A stretch of DNA of 64,000 bases, from contig LUCM01001514.1 of NCBI GenBank assembly GCA_008360955.1, forward strand, positions 307,877-371,876, written 5' to 3'. This DNA is from Fasciolopsis buskii (Eukaryota > Platyhelminthes > Trematoda > Plagiorchiida > Fasciolidae). The notes beneath the pieces were generated by a model. It saw only the letters and a program-made list of their open reading frames with translations, had not been told where the DNA came from and did no database searches. The position numbers and the translations under genes were made by a program. How positions within the stretch are numbered: position 1 is the stretch's first letter; each line of letters begins with the position of its first letter. This document shows positions 12,282 to 21,480 of the stretch, in pieces.

Positions 12282-12833
12282 GTAAAATGTTGACATAATT
12301 GACCAAACAAAGCATTAGAACTCATACCTGGACTAGTGTGACTATCCTGGAGTCTTAGCAAAAGGAAGGCACCATCATTATCTCTTCTTAATGCATAAAC
12401 TAGGAAAAGTATGAACCAGAGAATCAGCCACAACCAATAGTATAACCGTTTCAACTGTAACACCATGTACGATTCTTTATCTTCTTGATCGCAGGCAATG
12501 CTAATGCGTTGGACAGGACTGTTGCAAATGCAACGGTCCCACCTTTGCGACAGAGATGAGATGCATTTTTGTCCATAAATGTGCTTATTGAAATATGTCA
12601 GATGGTTTGGTTATTCCGCCAGGCAGGTCATCTGTGAACACGGAGGGCAAATCCTAATGTAAAGCGCCCAAAATAAGCCAGAGCTGTTGCGAAGACCCAT
12701 GAAATAGAAACAATCTATTTAGGTAAAACGGACAGCTTCTTTTGGATAATTCATCAGCAATAGGGTCAGAAGCATGCCATCTGGACCTGTCAATACTAAT
12801 GAGCATGTAGTTCCCACTGCCCGCCATTTTTAG

Positions 12834-12971
12834 TAGTCACTCGCTGCATACTCAAAAAGAGTTTTTCGCTGTCGTCCGGCTTAGCATCATTTTTGAGCCA
12901 GAGGCACGTTTGTGGTTCTGTGACATTCCAAATATAAAAGTCAAGGTTGCCGGCTGCCCTATCTCCGTGTA
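12834..12971 (+). CDS. candidate exon 2 of the same gene
   Basis: The acceptor is CCATTTTTAG and the donor is TA|GTAAGT, both close to consensus. The 138-nt exon begins with one nucleotide that completes the split codon from 12281, then encodes 45 residues. They include SIIFEPEARLWFCDIPNIKV, a typical alternation of hydrophobic and charged residues suggesting beta strands. It ends in phase 2. I cannot name a domain. Confidence 0.45.
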
Positions 12972-13123
12972 GTAAGTCTTACTGGCTCCGGTTCTTGCAC
13001 TTTCTGCTACACCTGCACATAGTCTACGCTGTAAAAGATGTTCACCGAACGGTAAGCAATTCGGGTTGAATATGACTTAATGCTGGCGGCATGGTCTGCA
13101 CGAGACCCACTTTTTTCATTCAG

Positions 13124-13164
13124 TGAATTGGTAGTACTAATGTCATCAATTTCTGTGATAAGCG
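13124..13164 (+). CDS. candidate small exon 3 of the same gene
   Basis: An excellent acceptor (CTTTTTTCATTCAG) is followed by a 41-nt exon encoding ELVVLMSSISVIS, with donor G|GTAATC. It enters with one nucleotide and leaves with one, which fits the phase of exon 2 and of the exon at 13328. The short length makes it weaker than its neighbours. Confidence 0.35.
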
Positions 13165-13327
13165 GTAATCAGCATAAAACAACATCACATCCAACATGAC
13201 ATCGTTTGTGTAAAGAAGGGTCGTCATCAGATGAATTAACCACGGATTCAGAACCGTAAGTTCTACTCTGGGTACGATACATCGCTTTCTGTTTGCATTA
13301 TGCCATTGTGTCCGGGTTTATCCAGAG

Positions 13328-13377
13328 GTGATAGATATACCGAGGCTCCATTCATATGTAGGATGAGCAACCAAAAG
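13328..13377 (+). CDS. candidate small exon 4 of the same gene
   Basis: A long pyrimidine tract precedes CCAGAG. The exon starts with two nucleotides that complete the previous codon as glycine and encodes DRYTEAPFICRMSNQK, ending AAG|GTGTTT in phase 0. An acceptor two bases upstream is possible but would change the frame. Confidence 0.3.
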
Positions 13378-13692
13378 GTGTTTGTGGTATCTTGTTGAAC
13401 ACCAAATGCAAGACCTTTGGTGTCCATCTCATACCACTTAACATTCAGGTGTTATATCAGCGCCCATGACAGCGACCCACCGATCAAAATCGGATGGCTG
13501 CAAACCGTACACCTTCACCACTGATCCCATTGCACTAGACACTTCCAAAAAATCGCCCTAGACTGATCACGGCCCGTGAGGGACCCAGTTTTAATCGTCG
13601 ACAAATCATGAAACAAATGCGACTAAAGCGAGACGATTTGTTTTGACCGATTATTTACATCATCCGTAAGTTGTATGGTTTAGTTTCACAAG

Positions 13693-13916
13693 GACAAACG
13701 TTATGTGCATCTGCAGAAATATATTGATATCACCGATAATCATTGGTGCCCTATTTATTTGAAAGATGTTACCAAAACCGCAAAACCGTTATGCGACTAC
13801 GAAGAACCTACTACCAGAAGCAAGACAAAAATAATACTCAACCCGAATGGATACTTACGTCGCCGAACGGTCTCCATCCAGTCACTTGATCGAAGGACAT
13901 TTAGAAATGGACCTCA
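13693..13916 (+). CDS. candidate exon 5 of the same gene
   Basis: The acceptor is GTTTCACAAG and the donor is CA|GTAATA. Seventy-four codons are open in phase 0 with strongly protein-like content (YIDITDNHWCPIYLKDV, a cysteine, then a basic stretch NPNGYLRRRTVSIQSLDRR). The frame closes immediately after the donor at a TAA that overlaps it, consistent with a real exon edge. The following intron would be only 28 nt. Confidence 0.45.
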
Positions 13917-13944
13917 GTAATATCTGCAAAACGATGATCTCAAG

Positions 13945-13984
13945 GAATAATGAGAGAATAGATGCCTTGTGTTCTCGTCGTTAT
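13945..13984 (+). CDS. candidate small exon 6 of the same gene
   Basis: A 40-nt exon between a 28-nt and a 33-nt putative intron. It completes the split codon of exon 5 with one G and encodes NNERIDALCSRRY, ending TAT|GTGAAA in phase 0. Both flanking introns obey GT-AG. Introns this short are known in flukes, but the exon is supported by phase and composition only. Confidence 0.3.
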
Positions 13985-14017
13985 GTGAAAGACGTTTTGC
14001 TTACCATTTAACTTCAG

Positions 14018-14069
14018 ACAGGTAGCTATAATGCGTCCGGATTGCAGTACTTCATTGAATCAAAACCAG
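14018..14069 (+). CDS. candidate small exon 7 of the same gene
   Basis: Acceptor TTTAACTTCAG. It encodes TGSYNASGLQYFIESKP, a convincing protein fragment. Two donors compete: CCAG|GTGGAA at 14069 (phase 1) and the stronger AAA|GTAAGT at 14079 (phase 2). Only the first keeps the downstream frame, and even so one stop is met in the next exon. An N-A-S sequon is present. Confidence 0.4.
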
Positions 14070-14134
14070 GTGGAATAAAGTAAGTTTTATCTTTTATTTT
14101 TTCATCCTTCGGCCATAATGAAAACTTATTTTAG

Positions 14135-14372
14135 GCAGTCCGCAATTTTTTGAAATATTTTAGAGTGAAATCTGGAGAGAAGTAATTAACTTTAAAAGTG
14201 ACTCACAGGGAACTGTTTTGGATAGTTTTAACTCCACCCGTGCAGCTGAGGAAGGAGTAAATAACAAAGTTAATGTCATTATAACCGGCAAGAGAAGAAT
14301 GAGGAAAATCCACACAGTCCAATGCAAAGAATGTAAAATTTCTCGGTTGACTATTCAAGAGAACCCATTCAC
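14135..14372 (+). CDS. candidate exon 8 of the same gene, interrupted by one TAG
   Basis: The acceptor is ACTTATTTTAG. Two nucleotides complete a glycine, then SPQFFEIF is followed by an in-frame TAG at 14161-14163. The same frame then continues for 69 codons (SEIWREVINFKSDSQGTVL ... KIHTVQCKECKISRLTIQ) to AC|GTGAAT. The two cysteine pairs spaced as C-x2-C could be part of a metal site. Alternatively the TAG belongs to a second acceptor (TATTTTAG at 14163), and the exon starts there in phase 0, which does not match exon 7. So the gene may be a pseudogene, or the splice pattern is not fully solved. Confidence 0.4.
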
Positions 14373-14402
14373 GTGAATTCAACAATAGCTGTCGATGACC
14401 AG

Positions 14403-14534
14403 TGACGTCTTCAAACGAAACAATGGTGGGATGGATTTTTTCGAGAAAAGTGATGGTACAAAAATAAACCAATCCACTATATCCCCGACCGTGATAAAAG
14501 AAGCTTTCACACTAATGATCGAAAATATAAACAG
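14403..14534 (+). CDS. candidate exon 9 of the same gene
   Basis: Separated from the previous exon by a putative 30-nt GT-AG intron (14373-14402) and in matching phase. Encodes DVFKRNNGGMDFFEKSDGT and then SPTVIKEAFTLMIENIN, a clear helix-like amphipathic end, with donor AACAG|GTAATG. This is one of the most protein-like short frames in the region. A possible last exon at 14680-14788 (RYRMNTLVRKVFDSRLL, then TAG) also fits the phase. Confidence 0.45.
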
Positions 14535-15093
14535 GTAATGTGACCGAGAGGATGACAATTAATGCTTGACGGGTTCAAGGGGATAAGGGTCGGATGACAG
14601 CCGCGAATCGTCGGACGAACGACGAATTATGCATGCTTACCTAGTTGTGTTACCCATTTTACTACGGTTAAGACAACAGCCGTTACCGAATGAACACTCT
14701 GGTCCGGAAAGTCTTCGACTCTCGACTTTTGTGCTTTCCTCTGTTTAGATTGTTGAAATCTGCACGATACTCAAGTATTTCTCTTTAGCACTGCTACCAA
14801 CTGACTGATTTCACCGAGAGGAAAGTGCATGAGAATTTCCGACATTAGCCAGTACTCAGGACTCTGAATTTACGATAGTTCGAACTTCTTGGTACTTATC
14901 GTGCACCGGAAGCTGACGGAATATTGCAATCCTGAAGTTGGTGGGGACTGTGATGTAAATCAGTTCAGTTAATTTCAGCGACCATTCGGTCTCGTAACGG
15001 CACTTGCGACTGATTACCAAAATTACGCTGGAGACCTTGTGGTCAGTTATAACATCAGGAGTTGATAGTTTTCTCTTTCTGCTACCCCAAATT

Positions 15094-16960
15094 TCAGAGG
15101 TAGAAAATGCCACCGTTTAAAAGACCAGATAAAGCGTTCTGCAGATAATCCTCAATGACAAAGTTGAAGAGAAATGGGGATGTATGGCATTCTTGTCGTA
15201 CTCCACTGGAGACCACGAATGGCTGCGAAAATTGGCCATAAGCCTTAATCTGACGTGAGGTATGATGGTGCAAATGTTTGACAAGTGACACATATTTCTC
15301 AGGTACTTCATTTCCCAACAAACAGTGGCATTGTGCAGACATCAACACAGTCAGAGGTCGCATGAATATATATAAGAATAAGATGACTTCTGCACTAAGA
15401 AAGGTAAAACAATGCTGTAACACCTGTCGCAGTATGACGATTTGATCGACGCACCCACGATCAGCGCAAAACCCGACCTGTTCCTCGCAAGTTTACCCTT
15501 CACGCGTGTTGCACGAAAGCAGCTTTGACTTTATTGGGATTAAACTAATACTCTCATGGTTGGCACAGTCACTGCGCAAGCATCTTTTGAAGGTGGGGAC
15601 AACGATCAACTCCCTCCACGAGGATGGGACTTTCTCGGAGTATCATACATTCGAGAAGAAAAATTGAAGTCCCTGTCCACTTTCACTCCTCCACCTTTAA
15701 ACATTTAAGAAAACCCCATTGGACCCTAGCATCTTTTGACGTCCTAGGGTTCGGATTACTCTGATGATCCCCTCAGTTTATCGGTCTGCTGTAACGAGCC
15801 ACTGGAAGCTGCTGGTTGTAGATAGGCGAACCGTCAGCTTCACAGATCGCCTCGCTGACACATCCAATGCCTTCTTACCGGTAGCTCGGAAGAGATGAAG
15901 CAGCTTGTGAGAATTTCCCATGGCCGAAGTATATTCCATCTCCAAAGCTCGTTGAGAATACTAGATCTCGCGATCCCTATGCAAGCTTGCACTGAGTTCA
16001 CGTCTCGTTACGAGCCGTGCTTCATTATACTCGCTGCCAGCCCTTAGGAACTAACGTGCGTCAAAGAGTGGCAGATACTCAACAGAAGTCCAGAGTGTCA
16101 CAAGGCCACAACTCAATAAACCAGCAGAATGCAAGTCACTCTTGATAAGCGACCAGTGCTCATAGATGTTCTGAGATGGGGAAAATCCTAGCTTTTCAGC
16201 CGATGCGCTTCGAAGGATTGACAGGCGAGTCGGATCAGATAGCCTGTCACAGTTTAACAGGCGCTGCACTTTGTGTTTTGATCATCAAACGAAGCACATG
16301 AACAGCTTAGTGCAAAATAATTCGTGATCGGGGTCGAGGGGAGTGTTCCAGTAGCTAATAGCCATGTATTTAATTTTAATCCATCGCCTGATCAAAGTGA
16401 GCAGATACCAAGCGGCGCACCGGCGGTTAAGATGTCTGATGCTCGCAATGACGAGAAGCAATCGATGGTCTGAACACAAAGCCAACAACCGTTCCTGGTT
16501 TTCAGAAAGATAGAAATGGAAACTAAAGAGGCTTGCTAGATGCGCCTCATTCAGTGATAACCGACCCATTCTAGCATTCAATTCCCCCGCCAAAATCATT
16601 ATGTCGCCTAGCCTTGCTCTACGTAAGAGACCGTGCACCTTTTGATAGAAAGTGTTCCCGGCTGCAACTGGGTTGCAATCTGCTGGCGCGTACGCCGAGA
16701 GGACAAATAAGTTGCGTCTATCAGGTCGACGACTGTTGACTTTGCACGAAGCTCTAATTCTCACTGTGCATGGCTGGCTATCGACTGGGATCCAGTCAAG
16801 TAGTGCAGTTTCAGCTCTCTCACTGAGAGGTGGCCAGTTGATTGGTTTACGGGCATCTTTTAAAAAAACTTGCCCCCTTTACAGTGATCATCGGGCACAA
16901 TAAGAATTGTCCATCGTCGCACGGTCTCACGGTCAAGTATGTCTACAGCTGTCTCAAGAA
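15094..16960 (-). pseudogene. decayed LINE with endonuclease and partial reverse transcriptase
   Basis: The minus strand carries the remains of an apurinic-type endonuclease followed by reverse transcriptase, same family as the 10.6-kb fragment. From the 5' side: ALLDWIPVDSQPCTVRI near 16800, then in another frame FVLSAYAPADCNPV and DIMILAGELNARMGRL (the endonuclease core, with N-A retained), and YMAISYWNTPLDPDHELF near 16350. The linker (NIYEHWSLIKSDLHSAG, then SAMGNSHKLLHLFRATGKKA) runs to about 15850. The RT remnants are PTFKRCLRSDCANHESISLIP, EEQVGFCADRGCVDQIVIL and motif B VSSGVRQECHTSPFLFNF. Motif A, expected near 15340, is deleted. Several frameshifts and stops make this copy dead. Confidence 0.93.
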
Positions 16961-17135
16961 CTTTCAGTGCATGACTTAGCACCCGCCGACGAATAAGTGA
17001 TCAATCATAGGTAGATTCACGCTAACTGATGCCCTCATGGTGTAAAAGCTTGTCAACATTTTGCCATCATTGCCGTGATCATCTTCTACCATTTTGAGAA
17101 AACAAATTGAGTCTGTTCTTTCCGCGTTTCAACAG

Positions 17136-17567
17136 GACTTCTGTCTGATGAATTTAAAAGCTTTGCCTGTGCATTCAATAAAATATAATAGACACCCTTG
17201 TAAATTATCTTACAACCTTCTCGTCACATTGCTGACTTCAAGCTACTGGGACACCGCTAAAAGCTCGGCCACTTGCCGGTTTTACCTAGCTTTCATTTAT
17301 TGGGTCGGTTTCACATCAAAGTTACACTCTTTCAGTCCAATCTTAGAGATCTTAGTTTTCGATTTGTGGATTTTGGGTTCAAATTCCCCGGGAAGGCTGA
17401 AGTGGCTATCCAGTCTGCCAAATTTCAGTGGTAGATGGTATCAGGAACACAAATCAAGAATGAGTTTCGATAAAACAAATCGTTGTGTAGAGGGAACATG
17501 TCATTCATTTGGTAAGATCGAAAAGCTATGTACAAAAGGGTGGCTCACGAGCAAAAAAAATAACTAA
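17136..17567 (+). CDS. candidate exon, function unknown
   Basis: A strong acceptor (TTCTTTCCGCGTTTCAACAG) opens a 144-codon frame in phase 0 that ends at TAA. The first half is hydrophobic and aromatic (LLVTLLTSSYWDTAKSSATC, FYLAFIYWVGFTSKL) and could hold one membrane segment. The second half is basic with paired cysteines. No family is recognised. It lies just beyond the 5' end of the minus-strand LINE, so unrelated repeat sequence remains possible. An early splice donor inside it (TTTCA|GTGGTA near 17425) would shorten the exon. Confidence 0.28.
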   Translation, partial: DFCLMNLKALPVHSIKYNRHPCKLSYNLLVTLLTSSYWDTAKSSATCRFYLAFIYWVGFTSKLHSFSPILEILVFDLWILGSNSPGRLKWLSSLPNFSGRWYQEHKSRMSFDKTNRCVEGTCHSFGKIEKLCTKGWLTSKKNN

Positions 17568-19570
17568 AGCAAGTGCCTAAAGCCCTACACTCTTAAACGG
17601 GCCCAACCAAAACCGTTCAGAGCGCGACAGCCAGAAAAATAAACCGAAAAGGAATAGAACGACTGTGATCATTCGACGTGAACAACTAAGTGCAACAAAA
17701 AACTGTTTTCGGGAAGCGATACACGATATAAAACAAAACAGCATATAGTCCCCTCGATAAAGAGCATTGACTATAGAAGAGAATATCAGTTTCCTTTAAA
17801 AGAAAAAGAATACGCAAAAGAATGATTGTTGGAAAGTGCAAAACTTATTATTGTGGGAGGCAGAAAACCGTACGGGAGGTTACCACTGCCCAGCTGCATA
17901 CAATTAGGTAACTACTGGATTAGTAAATTGCGACAAACATTTCTTGAAATTTCTCTAATGAACCGGGAAATCAGAAGTTATTGTTTCCCACTTTACTCAT
18001 AACGATGTCGACAATGATTAGTTAAAGAATAATGAAGCGTGACATGATGCATTGATTGCCATAAAAGAATATAGTTCTTGTAAGCAAAGTTCCACAAACA
18101 TTTATGTATATGCATGTATATATGAGTTAATACGAAATGTACATAAATTGCATGACTAAATGTCCCACTCTGTCGTATGGGTATTGTCCATCCACGATGA
18201 GTACACTTGTACCTTCCTAAAAACGACACATTCTCGTGTCACAGCGTCCCTACAATTCTTATGGCAAATCGGTCACAGCTAGTTACTACAACTGACCTAA
18301 CGAACCCTTATTCGGTTTTGTGGTACTTCAGTTCTCAGGGTCACGGTTCTTGGTTTTCCTTGTCCCCGTTTATTGGACCATAGTGGCTATGAGGCACGAC
18401 CTTTCCACCATATTCGTATTTCTGGCATATCATAAAAAGTGAGCCATTTGGCAGTTGGAATCCTTCAAAATTCTATTTGGATTTCGGAAATCGGACAAAG
18501 TGTTCACCGTAATATCCCACTCCTTGGAATCGTTCAGCACAAACCTCGATAGGTTTTGCTATATGGAGTTTGATTCATGCTTGACAATTAACGCAGATTA
18601 CCATACAAACATCTGAGAGTTTTGATCTTTCTAGGTGAAACACACTCTTTTACCGCAGGTCTCTTCTTCCTTGTCCGGCATTCTCATTGAAACTATCAAA
18701 TTGCCCGTTTGTGTGCTGTTTTCCGGTTTGCTGATGCCACAATAGGAGTACATTGTGAAAAAGAGAGCTAACTGATTAAGTATTAGATTAAAAGCGATCC
18801 AGGAAAACGAAAAATTTTATTATCATGAAACTCAATGGTTATATGATTTGTAGGTTCATTTGTAGCAGAATGGAGCGCAGGCGGAATCCACTCGTCCTAC
18901 TTGAAATGTTCATATTTCCCAGTCCTAGCCAACCGTCTGGTCTTTCGGTTTGACCAACCTAGCCGAGTTCGTGGATCCTTAGGCTATTTAGGATGAATCT
19001 GTCTAAATGCTCGAAGCATTACTTTCACTTTTAGTCACAAAGGCACCTATTAGAAAAGCCACTTGTCGAGCAACATAAGATGAAAATTGTGGCACCGACT
19101 CATATCAATAATAATATTACCACGCAAGTAAAAGTGACAGAACCTCTGATTCTATCATGTGCATTGACACAGACCTCCAGGGAAACATTTCCTCGATTTC
19201 TGTGGCAAGTGACAAAGAAGATAAAATTTTCTCCCTTATACAAACTGGCTTTTAACTAAGCATTGTCATGGGCTAAAGCATTCCGCAATTTAGAATTACT
19301 ACCTTTGCATTACCCCTGTTTACGGCCTTGCTGTAATCTCATCACGTTTACTGGTAAAGGGCTGGAGATAAAGCTGATACATCATCACATGAAACGGGCA
19401 CATACGCAGCAACAGCGCTTACCTGTATCTCCGTAGACTTTCTGGAATCATGGACGCAATCATCGTAACCATGAAGGAAACATAACGGCACATAAAACAT
19501 TCCGCTGGTCGAAATCTGAAGATTGTAAACTGTACACTTCTGCTCTCTTCATCCCTTCCACATGGCTGTT
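17568..19570. other. no gene recognised
   Basis: Two kilobases of AT-rich sequence with only short frames (for example 17993-18229, minus). No motif, repeat end or RNA gene seen. Confidence 0.55.
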
Positions 19571-19690
19571 CCTGTGTGACCACCATAAGGGCGGCCGACG
19601 TAAATGGTGGCCATACGGGTAATGTTGTGGGTTTTGGCCGTGAAGGTCTCGGGTTCGAGTCCTTCCACCGGCGGTTAACTTCCCCATTTG
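19571..19690 (+). repeat. tRNA-derived short repeat (SINE-like)
   Basis: A GC-rich block in AT-rich surroundings contains a perfect polymerase III box B, GGTTCGAGTCC (near 19651). Upstream lies a box A-like TGGCCATACGGGTAA (near 19608). The spacing is of the order expected for an internal tRNA promoter, but no complete cloverleaf can be folded, so it is not a functional tRNA gene. It sits downstream (plus orientation) of empty sequence and just beyond the 3' side of the Penelope-like element. I read it as a tRNA-derived SINE head; its body and tail limits are uncertain. Confidence 0.55.
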
Positions 19691-19874
19691 GCAGACCTCC
19701 TTTGGCCGCGGCCCCTTTCCTGAGAAGTGACGTATGTTGTTATTTCAAACGTTTGAAAAATCCCACAGAACACACTGAGAACAACACAACTTGGCGAACA
19801 AGCTCGTTCTCAGTTATTCGTACTCATGACAATACATAACATTATATATGGTTGGGAATAGATCAAGGAAATTG

Positions 19875-21480
19875 TCAGTTTGCAGTCACATCAGTTAACA
19901 ACTCTAAGAATCTCTGCATGTGTAACTGATCAATTTGTCTCACGATCAGGTTGTAAACCACTTGCTGGATAACGATAAGTGGACCAAGGAAGTTTGAGAG
20001 TCTGGACAAATTGTTTCCGAGCCCATGGAGGGGGGTACACAAACGGATAGATACGGCTTGGGCTGTGTTCAAGATGCAACACTAGACAATTCTTGGTTGT
20101 TTACTGCTTACTTTGTGGTGCGAAAAGCATGTCGCGTTCACTGAGTGATTTTATCGGACAAGGTGTGGACACACCTCGCCAGTAATTATCATAATTGGTC
20201 CTGTGCTCAACTGAGCCGGGTGGTGTTGACGAACGCGATCGGACAAACGTCTGGTCGTGCGGCCAATGTACCTGGTCCCACAGGAGCAGGTGAATGAAAA
20301 TAAACAGAATGAAGCTGCAGAATCTGGCAGTCTGTCCTTTAGTTGGAACCACATGATCGCTGTGGATGTGGGTATAGTTTTTAACTGTGCAGCAAAGAAT
20401 GTTCCACTGATTGAACTTGACAGTCTCCGTTGGATAATTTCCGCTTCCGTGTCACCTTTGAAAGGCAAACGAACGTATACGGGTTTCTTTATTGGTCCTA
20501 TTACTTTTTGTCTTCGTGTTTTTCCATAGTTTTATTTATGAATCTTTCGGGGTATCCATTTTGTACGAATACGCTCCGCAGGAAACGAAGTTCATTTTCA
20601 ATTGTATCGTCCGTACATACTCTTCTTGCTCTATCAACTTAACAGCATATTAGGTTCCTCTTCGCTTGTAACGGCACAAAGCTGTGAAAATGAATGTACT
20701 GTCCGTCCCATGTTGCTTTTTCATAGACCGATAGTTGTGCAGATCCGTCCTGCCGTCGTCTTATGAGCACAACTAAGTATGCTAAGTTTTGATCTGTTTC
20801 TTTTCCAGTGTGAAAGTTACGTTTGAATGGGCATTGTTAAACGTGTGTAGCATATGGTTTACGTCTGCAGGTTCCTCTACCATACATAGTATATCATCAA
20901 AATAACGTTTGTGTACGGTACAGCGCAGTTGATTATTCTCCAGTTTGGACATGAAGATATCAACAAGCAATGGTACCAGAGGTGACCCTATTGTCACTCC
21001 GTCCTTTTGCAGGTATATTTCACCAATGAATTAAAATTGAACATTTTTGGTGCACAGAAAGCTTAGTTGTTTCAGTTCATCCAGTAGAATTCCTAGGGGG
21101 AAGTCAGTATCTTGAACGTACTTGCAAATGTAACTAATGGTTTCGCTGATCGGAACATTTGTAAATAAAGAAACTATATCTAGTGATAACATCTGCTTCT
21201 CTTCCAGACGTCGGCTGTTGATAGTTTCCGTGAGACGAAATGCATTTCGCACACTATGTCTAGAAATGGCTGCCTTAAATGGTTCCAGCAGACTGGCTAA
21301 CAATTGGTTTATAATTCAAATTCTCTGAGACGGTAACATATTTATACTCATCTTTCACAGTATTTCTGTAAGTAACATGCATCCAGCTATTACCATTTGA
21401 AGGAAACAAAATCAGACCTAATGAATCACATGTAGATTGATATTTCGCTAGGTCGTGGCATTTGCGACAAAATAACATCT
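19875..21480 (-). mobile_element. Penelope-like element, GIY-YIG endonuclease type, with inactivating lesions
   Basis: Minus-strand retroelement with the Penelope order, reverse transcriptase then GIY-YIG. RT motif A is MLSLDIVSLFTNVPISETI near 21180. Motif B is GSPLVPLLVDIFMSKLE at 20990-20940, and motif C is KRYFDDILCM near 20900, keeping the YxDD aspartates. Then come the thumb (KNGYPERFINK-like), the conserved LPFKGDTEAE-type segment (here MPFKGDTEAEIIQRRLSS near 20450) and the GIY-YIG core CSCGTRYIGRTTRRLSDRV near 20260. A tail (SIRLCTPLHGLGNNL) reaches about 19880. One TAA (near 21030) splits the RT within a single frame, and a frameshift separates RT from the endonuclease. PLEs prime at chromosome ends or nicks. 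This copy is recent-looking but probably inactive. Confidence 0.94.

Noticed and set aside
16652..16903. Plus-strand 83-codon frame
   Set aside because: It lies opposite the LINE endonuclease, which explains its openness.
20257..20642. Plus-strand frames across the Penelope-like element
   Set aside because: They are shadows of the minus-strand reverse transcriptase and GIY-YIG coding sequence.
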